From an uncultured Porphyromonadaceae bacterium (GTDB lineage Bacteria > Bacteroidota > Bacteroidia > Bacteroidales > Barnesiellaceae), in the NCBI GenBank assembly GCA_900538555.1, contig UPYI01000003.1, positions 62,001 to 126,000 of the forward strand: a stretch of 64,000 bases of DNA, written 5' to 3'. The translations under genes were made by a program, and so were the position numbers. This document shows, in pieces, positions 43,153 to 51,600 of this stretch. The notes beneath the pieces were generated by a model. The model saw only the letters and a list, made by a program, of their open reading frames with translations. It made no database searches and had not been told where the DNA came from. Position 1 is the first letter of the stretch; every line of letters starts with the position of its first letter.

Positions 43153-44706
43153 TTACAAAGGAATATTACCATGCTTCTTGGCAGGGTTGGTCACTTTCTT
43201 GGTCTGCAACTGCTGCAATGCGCGGATTATGCGGAAACGAGTGTTACGCGGCTCGATCACATCGTCGATATAACCGTATTTGGCAGCATTGTAGGGGTTG
43301 GCAAACAGTTTCGTGTATTCCTCTTCTTTTTCTTTCATGAATTTTGCGGGATCGGCAGCCTCTTTGGCTTCTTTTGCATAAAGCACCTCTACGGCTCCGG
43401 CACCACCCATTACGGCGATTTCGGCAGTCGGCCAAGCGTAGTTCATGTCGCCACGGAGTTGTTTACAGCTCATCACGATGTGCGAACCACCGTACGATTT
43501 ACGCAACGTCACCGTTACTTTGGGAACAGTAGCTTCGCCGTATGCATAAAGCAGTTTGGCACCGTGCAGGATCACGGCATTGTACTCTTGACCCGTACCC
43601 GGCAAGAATCCCGGCACATCGACCAAAGTAACCAAAGGAATATTGAATGCGTCGCAGAAACGAACGAAACGTGCACCCTTACGCGATGCGTTGCAGTCGA
43701 GCACACCTGCCAGATATTGCGGCTGGTTGGCAACGATACCTACGGCTTGTCCGTTGAAACGGGCGAAACCTACGATCAGGTTCTTCGCATAGTCGCGTTG
43801 TACTTCGAGGAATTCACCGTTGTCGATGATTGCACCGATCACCTTATACATATCGTAAGGACGGTTTGCACTATCGGGGATAATTTCGTTCAACGAATCT
43901 TCGAGACGGTCGATCGGGTCGGTACATTTTACCAACGGCGGTTCTTCCAGGTTGTTTTGCGGAATGTAGCTGAACAGTTTACGGATGATCGCCAGACCTT
44001 CTTCTCCGTTCTCGGCAGCAAAGTGAGCCACACCCGATTTGGTAGAGTGTACTTCCGCTCCACCCAAAGCCTCTTGCGACACATCTTCACCCGTTACGGT
44101 TTTCACCACTTTCGGACCGGTCAAGAACATGTACGAAATACCCTTGGTCATGATCGTAAAGTCGGTCAATGCGGGAGAATAAACGGCACCGCCGGCACAC
44201 GGACCGAAGATACCGGAGATCTGCGGAATCACACCCGATGCCATAATGTTGCGTTGGAAGATTTCGGCATATCCAGCCAACGCATTGATACCTTCCTGAA
44301 TACGGGCACCTCCCGAGTCGTTCAAACCGATGACCGGAGCACCCATCTTCATAGCCATATCCATGACTTTACAGATTTTCAACGCCATAGTTTCGGAAAG
44401 CGATCCGCCGAATACCGTAAAATCTTGTGCGAAGACATATACCAAACGACCGTCAATCGTACCGTAACCGGTAACGACACCGTCGCCTAAATAAGATTTC
44501 TTTTCTTGTCCGAAGTTTGTACATCTGTGTTTTACAAACATATCCATTTCTTCGAAGCTACCCTCGTCGAGCAGTTGGGCTATACGTTCACGAGCTGTGT
44601 ATTTACCTTTCTCGTGTTGTTTCTGGATAGCCTTTTCACCACCACCCATGCGAGCCTCGGCACGAAGTGCGATCAGCTCTTTTACTTTTTCAAGTTGATT
44701 GCTCAT
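43153..44706 (-). CDS. mmdA: Methylmalonyl-CoA decarboxylase carboxyltransferase subunit
   Basis: A 517-residue acyl-CoA carboxyltransferase. The start at 44706 (MSNQLEKVKELIALRAEARMGGG) replaces the longer frame from 44730. Family motifs: KYTARERIAQLLDEGSFEE, GLNDSGGARIQEG near residue 120, and the C-terminal VTVTLRKSYGGSHIVM. It transfers CO2 from methylmalonyl-CoA to the biotin carrier. Located 4 bp after the epimerase gene, which makes the methylmalonyl-CoA specificity (rather than propionyl-CoA carboxylase alone) the best reading. Confidence 0.93.
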   Translation of the reverse strand: MSNQLEKVKELIALRAEARMGGGEKAIQKQHEKGKYTARERIAQLLDEGSFEEMDMFVKHRCTNFGQEKKSYLGDGVVTGYGTIDGRLVYVFAQDFTVFGGSLSETMALKICKVMDMAMKMGAPVIGLNDSGGARIQEGINALAGYAEIFQRNIMASGVIPQISGIFGPCAGGAVYSPALTDFTIMTKGISYMFLTGPKVVKTVTGEDVSQEALGGAEVHSTKSGVAHFAAENGEEGLAIIRKLFSYIPQNNLEEPPLVKCTDPIDRLEDSLNEIIPDSANRPYDMYKVIGAIIDNGEFLEVQRDYAKNLIVGFARFNGQAVGIVANQPQYLAGVLDCNASRKGARFVRFCDAFNIPLVTLVDVPGFLPGTGQEYNAVILHGAKLLYAYGEATVPKVTVTLRKSYGGSHIVMSCKQLRGDMNYAWPTAEIAVMGGAGAVEVLYAKEAKEAADPAKFMKEKEEEYTKLFANPYNAAKYGYIDDVIEPRNTRFRIIRALQQLQTKKVTNPAKKHGNIPL

Positions 44707-44710
44707 AAAA

Positions 44711-45124
44711 TTATTTGTTAGGATTTTCACAAAGTTCTGTCAATACACTGCAAGTGGATTTGGGATGCAGGAATGCGATGTTCAAACCTTCCGCACCTTT
44801 GCGGGGGGCTTTGTCGATCAGAGCCACACCTTTACCTTCAACTTCCGCCAAAGCGTTAGCTACACCGTCGGCAACGGCAAAAGCCAAATGGTGGATTCCC
44901 TCGCCGCGTTTTTCGATAAATTTGGCAACCGCACTCTCCTCGCTGGTCGGTTCGAGCAATTCTATCTTGGTCTGTCCCACTTTGAAAAAAGCGGTTTTCA
45001 CCTTTTGATCTGCCACTTCTTCGATCGAATAGCATTTCAGACCCAATACTTTCTCGTAATACGGGATCGCTGTTTCCAAACTTTTTACGGCAATACCCAA
45101 ATGTTCAATGTGTGAAATGTTCAT
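44711..45124 (-). CDS. mce: Methylmalonyl-CoA epimerase
   Basis: A 137-residue glyoxalase/VOC-fold enzyme that interconverts the R and S forms of methylmalonyl-CoA. The start at 45124 (MNISHIEHLGIAVKSLE) is the canonical N-terminus. The metal ligands are H in IEHLGIAV, H in GIHHLAFAV near residue 85, and the C-terminal Glu in LTELCEN. First gene of the operon, linking the mutase step to sodium-coupled decarboxylation and propionate formation. Confidence 0.94.
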   Translation of the reverse strand: MNISHIEHLGIAVKSLETAIPYYEKVLGLKCYSIEEVADQKVKTAFFKVGQTKIELLEPTSEESAVAKFIEKRGEGIHHLAFAVADGVANALAEVEGKGVALIDKAPRKGAEGLNIAFLHPKSTCSVLTELCENPNK

Positions 45125-45181
45125 AATAAAATATTTAATAGTTGTTCCTAATTTTCTATCGGTATAGACATACCAAAGTCG

Positions 45182-45189
45182 CAAATTTA
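45182..45189 (-). promoter_or_regulatory. -7 box for the mce-mmd operon
   Basis: TAAATTTG on the minus strand, 58 bp upstream of the mce ATG. No clear TTTG at -33. The rest of 45190-45508 holds no gene; the dnaK promoter was not recognised. Confidence 0.5.
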
Positions 45190-45508
45190 GGTGTTTTCGT
45201 TTTAATAAGGAAATTTTTCCGTAAAATAAACTCGGCGATTTTCAACTATCCGACAAGAGAAGTTGTTATGATTTCGGCAATCCTGTTTCGAGAAACGAAT
45301 TCGAGCGCAAAACCTGTCAAATCGTCAGTGTTTCTGACAAAACGAAAAAGCGAATCGGATCGGACTGACAAAACAAACCGGATTGTTTTACGATTTTTTT
45401 TGGCACAGGATTTGAATATTGATTTGTGTCCGCAGTTCGGAAGGCGGGGCTCCTCCTACCGGAAGCAGATAAAAAGAACTGATTAAAAACAATTAAAATA
45501 TAAAGATT

Positions 45509-47413
45509 ATGGGAAAAATCATTGGTATTGACCTTGGAACAACCAACTCCTGCGTAGCCGTAATGGAAGGTACGGAACCGGTAGTAATCGCTAACAGCGA
45601 GGGTCGTCGCACAACACCTTCCGTCGTCGCATTCGTCGATGGTGGAGAACGTAAAGTAGGTGAACCCGCCAAACGTCAGGCTATCACGAACCCTACCCGT
45701 ACGATCTTCTCGATCAAACGGTTTATGGGTGAAACATACGATCAAGTCGCAAACGAAATTGCCCGCGTGCCCTATAAGGTAGTACGCAGCGACAACAATA
45801 TGCCGCGTGTCGATATCGACGGACGACTGTATTCTCCGCAAGAAATCTCGGCTATGATTCTTCAAAAGATGAAGAAAACAGCAGAAGATTATCTGGGACA
45901 GGAAGTAAACGAAGCCGTTATCACCGTTCCGGCTTACTTCAACGACGCACAACGTCAGGCTACCAAAGAAGCCGGTGAAATTGCCGGTCTGAATGTTCGC
46001 CGTATCGTAAACGAACCGACTGCCGCCGCTTTGGCTTACGGTCTGGACAAGGCAAATAAAGATATGAAGATCGCCGTATTCGACTTAGGTGGTGGTACGT
46101 TCGATATTTCTATCCTCGAATTGGGCGACGGCGTATTCGAAGTAAAATCGACAAACGGCGATACCCACCTCGGCGGTGACGACTTCGACCACGTAATCAT
46201 CGACTGGTTGGCAGACGAATTCAAAAACGACGAAGGTGTAGACCTCCGTCAAGACCCGATGGCATTGCAACGTTTGAAAGAAGCTGCCGAAAAAGCTAAA
46301 ATCGAACTGTCAAGCTCCACTTCGACCGAAATCAACTTGCCGTATATCATGCCGGTAAACGGTGTGCCCAAACACTTGGTAAAGACACTGACCCGTGCCA
46401 AGTTCGAACAATTGAGCGACAAGCTGATCCAAGCCACCATCGAACCGTGCCGCAAAGCATTGCAAGATGCAGGTCTGAGCGCATCGCAAATCGACGAAGT
46501 AATCCTTGTCGGCGGTTCTACCCGTATCCCGGCTATCCAGGCTGTCGTTGAAAAATTCTTCGGAAAAACTCCGTCGAAGGGCGTGAATCCCGATGAAGTG
46601 GTTGCCGTAGGTGCTGCCATCCAGGGAGCCGTATTGTCGGGCGACGTAAAAGACGTATTGCTGCTCGACGTTACACCGCTGTCGCTCGGTATCGAAACGT
46701 TCGGTGGCGTTATGACGAAGTTGATCGATGCCAACACGACTATACCTACCCGCAAATCGGAAATCTTCTCTACGGCTGCCGACAACCAGCCTTCGGTAGA
46801 AATCCACGTATTGCAAGGCGAACGCCCGATGGCAAAAGACAATAAGACGATCGGTAAGTTCCACCTCGACGGCATCCCTGCCGCTATGCGTGGTGTGCCT
46901 CAAATCGAAGTGACGTTCGATATCGATGCCAACGGTATCTTGAACGTTTCGGCAAAAGACAAAGGCACCGGTAAAGAACAAAGCATCCGTATCGAAGCTT
47001 CCAGCGGTTTGAGCGAAGCCGAAATCAAACGGATGAAAGAAGAAGCTGCCGCTAATGCCGAAAGCGATGCCAAAGAGAAAGAACGTGTAGACAAACTGAA
47101 TCATGCCGATGCCATGATCTTCCAAACTGAAAAACAGTTGAAAGAGATGGGCGATAAGATTCCGGCAGACAAGAAGAGCGCTATCGAAGGGGCTTTGGCA
47201 AAACTGAAAGAAGCCCATAAAGCACAGGATATCGCCGGTATCGACGCTGCTTCGAACGAACTGAATACCGTTCTGCAAGCTGCCGCACAAGACTTGTACA
47301 ACGCACAGGCACAAGCCGGCGCACAAGCACAACCGGGAGCGGAACAGGCTCAACATCAGAGCAACAACAACGATGATCACATCACGGATGTGGACTTCGA
47401 GGAAGTGAAATAA
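45509..47413 (+). CDS. dnaK: Molecular chaperone DnaK (Hsp70)
   Basis: A 634-residue Hsp70. The ATPase domain begins GKIIGIDLGTTNSCVAVMEG and has IAVFDLGGGTFDISILELGDGVFEV near residue 190 and ILVGGSTRIPAIQ near 333; the substrate-binding domain starts around residue 385; the C-terminus is Gln/Ala-rich and ends in DVDFEEVK. Folding and stress function with DnaJ and GrpE, which are not in this window. No CIRCE operator was seen upstream. A terminator follows. Confidence 0.98.
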   Translation: MGKIIGIDLGTTNSCVAVMEGTEPVVIANSEGRRTTPSVVAFVDGGERKVGEPAKRQAITNPTRTIFSIKRFMGETYDQVANEIARVPYKVVRSDNNMPRVDIDGRLYSPQEISAMILQKMKKTAEDYLGQEVNEAVITVPAYFNDAQRQATKEAGEIAGLNVRRIVNEPTAAALAYGLDKANKDMKIAVFDLGGGTFDISILELGDGVFEVKSTNGDTHLGGDDFDHVIIDWLADEFKNDEGVDLRQDPMALQRLKEAAEKAKIELSSSTSTEINLPYIMPVNGVPKHLVKTLTRAKFEQLSDKLIQATIEPCRKALQDAGLSASQIDEVILVGGSTRIPAIQAVVEKFFGKTPSKGVNPDEVVAVGAAIQGAVLSGDVKDVLLLDVTPLSLGIETFGGVMTKLIDANTTIPTRKSEIFSTAADNQPSVEIHVLQGERPMAKDNKTIGKFHLDGIPAAMRGVPQIEVTFDIDANGILNVSAKDKGTGKEQSIRIEASSGLSEAEIKRMKEEAAANAESDAKEKERVDKLNHADAMIFQTEKQLKEMGDKIPADKKSAIEGALAKLKEAHKAQDIAGIDAASNELNTVLQAAAQDLYNAQAQAGAQAQPGAEQAQHQSNNNDDHITDVDFEEVK

Positions 47414-47444
47414 TCCGTCAATTTAGAAATATCTAAATCCATAT

Positions 47445-47484
47445 AAATGGAGTGCAACTTAAAAAGTTACGCTCCATTTTTTTA
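47445..47484 (+). terminator. Terminator after dnaK
   Basis: AAATGGAG pairs with CTCCATTT across a second inner stem AACTT/AAGTT, followed by a run of seven T, 32 bp beyond the stop. Confidence 0.85.
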
Positions 47485-47578
47485 TATAGCAGTAAAAATA
47501 TCGCAAGAAAATCCTATTGAATAGGATTAAGTTCTATGATTTTTACTAATTTTGAGACAGGAATTCAGTATTGGCTAA

Positions 47579-47743
47579 ATATGGCTGCCGGTAACTGCGG
47601 CGGTTTTGGCGTTGGAGTTTCCGGATATTCGAAAACCGAGACAAAAACTTGGTTTGCTTGAACAAGATGGAGACATTATCCGGCTCAAACAGGGACGACT
47701 AAACCATGAGCGAAATACAGAAAATATCGATACGATTCTTTGA
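47579..47743 (+). pseudogene. Fragment resembling the N-terminal part of an AbiEi/DUF6088-type antitoxin
   Basis: An open stretch of about 54 codons without ATG, bounded by stops. It reads ALEFPDIRKPRQKLGLLEQD then GDIIRLKQGRL, which resembles the winged-helix segment of AbiEi-like antitoxins (KP-x-KL, GxIxRLxxG). It runs 38 bp into the Fic gene in another frame. Likely a gene remnant. Weak evidence; a hairpin (AATCCTATTG around 47510-47528) lies just upstream. Confidence 0.25.
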
Positions 47744-48590
47744 CGACCGCGAAGTACGGGCTGTCTGGGATGAGGCGGGAGCAAAGTGGTGGTTCTCGGT
47801 GCTTGATATTGTCGGCGTGCTCAACGCACAGGATGATTATGCCAAGAACCGTAATTACTGGAAGTACCTGAAAACCAAACTACGCAACGAAGGCAATGAA
47901 GTGGTTAGTGACACTAACCAGTTGAAACTGCTTGCACCAGATGGGAAACGCCGTCTAACCGATGTACTTGATAATGCCGGTGTTATAACTTTGGCGAAGA
48001 GTTTCCCGAACAATAAAGCTTCCAGATTCATTGAGTGGTTCACCAACAGCGATGAGAGCATAGACGGCAAGAGCAGGTCGAAAGCATACGCTTTGTTTGA
48101 GAGCACCCTTGTCGATAACATTGAGATCGGCACAGTAAAAGGATTGCAGCAGATTCATGCTTATCTTTTCGGAGGTCTTTATGATTTCGCCGGACAAATC
48201 AGGACTGTCAATATCGCCAAAGCAGGTTTTCAGTTTGCGATGGTGCAATATCTGGGTCAGACATTGGAGAATGTTGAACGTATGCCGGAGGATTCGTTCG
48301 ACAATATCATTGACAAATATGTTGAAATGAATGTCGCCCATCCGTTCAGAGAGGGAAATGGTCGCGCCACCCGCATTTGGCTCGACCTCATATTAAAAAA
48401 AAATCTGCAACTGTGTATCGATTGGAGCGAGATTGACAAACGTAGTTACCTTAAAGCTATGACGCGCAGCATTGCCGACTCAACTGCCATTAAAGATTTA
48501 CTAAGGTCGGCACTTACTGACAAAATCAACGACCGCGACACCTTTATGAAAGGTATCGACTACTCATATTATTACGAACAAGAAGACTGA
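47706..48590 (+). CDS. BRO-N and Fic domain fusion protein
   Basis: A 294-residue fusion. Residues 1-115 match the BRO-N/phage antirepressor domain (DDREVRAVWDEAGAKWWFSVLDIVGVL, LLAPDGKRRLTDVLDNAGVITL). Residues of about 130-280 are a Fic domain (KAYALFESTLVDNIEIGTVKGLQQIHAYLFGGLYDFAGQIR) with the complete catalytic loop HPFREGNGRATR at 212-223. Fic enzymes AMPylate or otherwise modify protein hydroxyls. No obvious (S/T)xxxE(G/N) inhibitory helix was found, so restraint may come from a partner or from the BRO domain. It heads an AT-richer block after dnaK. Confidence 0.88.
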   Translation: MSEIQKISIRFFDDREVRAVWDEAGAKWWFSVLDIVGVLNAQDDYAKNRNYWKYLKTKLRNEGNEVVSDTNQLKLLAPDGKRRLTDVLDNAGVITLAKSFPNNKASRFIEWFTNSDESIDGKSRSKAYALFESTLVDNIEIGTVKGLQQIHAYLFGGLYDFAGQIRTVNIAKAGFQFAMVQYLGQTLENVERMPEDSFDNIIDKYVEMNVAHPFREGNGRATRIWLDLILKKNLQLCIDWSEIDKRSYLKAMTRSIADSTAIKDLLRSALTDKINDRDTFMKGIDYSYYYEQED

Positions 48591-48699
48591 CTTCAATATC
48601 ACAAAAACCGAGGCGTATCCAGACTGTTATTCAGATCTTTGCTTATTTCATGTATGAATACAGGACCATATATGAAACTATATCGAATAAAATTTTAAA

Positions 48700-51600
48700 T
48701 TACAAAGACAAAACCAAATCGGCTAAGAGGACTGCGGTTTCCGATTCTTCTTTTGGAGCATCCTTGGGTTTCCATGCCACAACAAATCGTACAGATGAAG
48801 ATTTCACTTTATAACCTCTTTCTTCCCACGTCAATAATGTATTCTGCATTTTTAAAGATAATTTTGCTACGGGCTTATCTGTAAACGAACTATATAAAAT
48901 ATAATTATCATATTTTAAAGGATCGCCACCCCTTAGTGCTAAAACATCTTGCTTCCGGTCTTTGAAAAATCCCAGATTGACATCTTTATGAGAAAGTTGT
49001 AAAACAATTTCTTCGGGCATGGCATATTGTCGTTGATCGACAAAATATCGGTCTACACTCAAACGATCAAAACAACTGCCGTTCGTATGTATAAACAGCC
49101 GGTTTTTGGCACGAGTTATTCCGACATAATATCGCCTCATCAGATAATCATCTTTTGAATAATTATCGGATACCAACATATATACGTCGTCAAACTCCCG
49201 TCCCTTAGCTTTATGAATGGTTGATACCACTACATCTGCCCCTGAAACATCGCAGAAATCTTCCACCGACGACTCAAAAACAAATTCTTTAAAATCATTG
49301 ACATATTTTGCTTTGTTAGTTTGCTCAAATTGCTCCACACACCGCTTCACATACGCCAGACTTGAACTTCTATCATACGTAGAGAATGTTATACGTTTAG
49401 CCTCTTCCCATAAATCATCTGAAATTAACGGAGTCTTCACGCGTTTATCTATATATCTCAAAAAGTATCTTATTTCGGATATATTCCAAAAGCGCAACCC
49501 CTCCATAGACTGAATCAATTTGCTATTTACTCCCTGTTTCTGCAATAAAGCGATCAGTATAACAGCTTCTTCATTTGTTTGAGTGAGCACACACGAAGAT
49601 CCTTTTCCTCTATGAAGAAGCAAGTTATCAACAAGAGGCAGATACATATATTTTGATTGATGCCGTGTCACTTCCACCCACCCCTCTTCTTTTCTCATGG
49701 AGATAATCGGCATGCTTTTCATCCGATTTCCGATAAACTTCAAAAACTCATTGGCAAAATTCACCGGGTGATGTGTACTGCGATAATTCTCAGTCATTTC
49801 AACAAATCTGCTTTCACGTTCTTGTACCAACCGATACATGTGTCCGGAATCAGAACCTCGAAATTCATAGATATTTTGGTCATCGTCACCCACTGCAATC
49901 ACACGCATTTCCTCATTGTTCATTATGAGAGCCTTTACCAATGCATATTCATCAATACCCATATCTTGGGCTTCATCTATAACCAGCACCGTCTTGCCGA
50001 TTTTATTTGGCTCTACATCGCCTTGACTAATCATCTCCGCGGCTTTTGCAACAACATTCTTTGCTTCTTCAAGATTACCTATCCGCCCCAAAAGATCAAA
50101 GCAATATGAGTGAAATGTTTTTATTTCAACAAAATGAGCAGCATTGCCTATCAGTTCCATAAGCCGCTGTTTGAATTCGGTAGCAGCGGCTCTCGAAAAC
50201 GTCAGCATTAAAAGCTGTTCATGCTTTACATCTTCGAGCATCAGAAGCGAGGCGAGTTTATGAACCAAAACCCGAGTCTTTCCGCTCCCCGGACCAGCAG
50301 CAACCACAATATAACGTGAATCTTTGTCGGATATGATTTCCATTTGACATTTAGATAACTGCCCAAACAAATGATTATATTTCTGTGGTGTCAAGTTTCG
50401 CTGTATTTCACTGGCTCTTTCTTCCTTAAAATACTTTATAATAAACTTCTTATAGTCCATCTGAAAATAATCTTGGACATATCGTAGAGCTGCATCGTAG
50501 TCCCTCACCATCAGATTGGCATATTCTCCTACAATATGTACCTGCTGAATTTTCTGTTTGTAAAATTCATTAAGCATACGATAGTCCTCTTGTTTATATC
50601 TCGACTTATTATCTTTTATTCTTTGGATGCTCATGGCATTATAAAGGACCAAGAATCCACCTTCAAGTTTTAATGCGCCTATTTTCGACAAGTATAAAAG
50701 CGCTTCTTCCACATCTTCCAACTGAATATCATCCAAACCGCCAAAAAGTGATTGAGGACTAGACTTTATCCGTTTTAAAAGTTCTACTACGGAAAATTGA
50801 ACAGCATTGTTTTGAGACGGCATCTTTTCCTTATCCACTGCTAATTTGTATAACCATTCCACGGCAAAACGACTTATTTCCAATCGTTTTTCAAAACGTC
50901 TAATAGTTGATTCCAAATCAGCCTGACGGCTTATTTGCATATTCCGGGACGAATCTTCTTTCTTACGAGTATATCCCTTGACTGTGAGGAAGTAAAGTAG
51001 TGTTCGAATATCTTTTTCTTTGGACGTACTAATTCCATCGTTCACTGCATTGTCATTCAGTTGTTTGCAAGATATTCGCAAAGATTCGTCAGGAATATGG
51101 TTAAGGATGTATTTTTCAAGTTTTGCAAAACGTTCAAGGAGCATTCGCGACTTTCGTTCCGAGTCGCCCGAATCCAACAGATAGGCAGATATATCTTTAC
51201 TATCCGCCAATATTCCGTCTTGTCGCATTCGTTCTACAACAGATACAATTTCTCTTTTACTTAGCCCCAAGATGTCTGCCAGATAATCGATTCTCGACTC
51301 TGCTTCTGAATCCTGAGCTTTAGCAATATATTTACTGGATATCAATGATTTGATAATTCGAACAGCCTTTTCGATCTCGTCACTACCAAAAAGCAATGAT
51401 GCAGATATGCGCTTCCTTGCCTCATCTATATTCTTTACCGTGATACCTGTGGCATATACATGAGGGACATTGTTCCCTCTGACCAAATATCCACTTTGTT
51501 CCAAAGTTGCCAATGCTGTTCGTACACGGGTTTCAATATCAAATACCGAATCGTCCCATCCTGCTTGCCGGGCGATTTCCAATGCAGAACAACAAACTCT

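Noticed and set aside
45142..45486. 114-codon plus-strand ORF between mce and dnaK
   Set aside because: Covers the divergent promoter region and has random-looking composition.
47510..47528. Attachment site at the AATCCTATTG palindrome after dnaK
   Set aside because: No second copy was found at the far side of the Fic/helicase block, so an att site cannot be supported.
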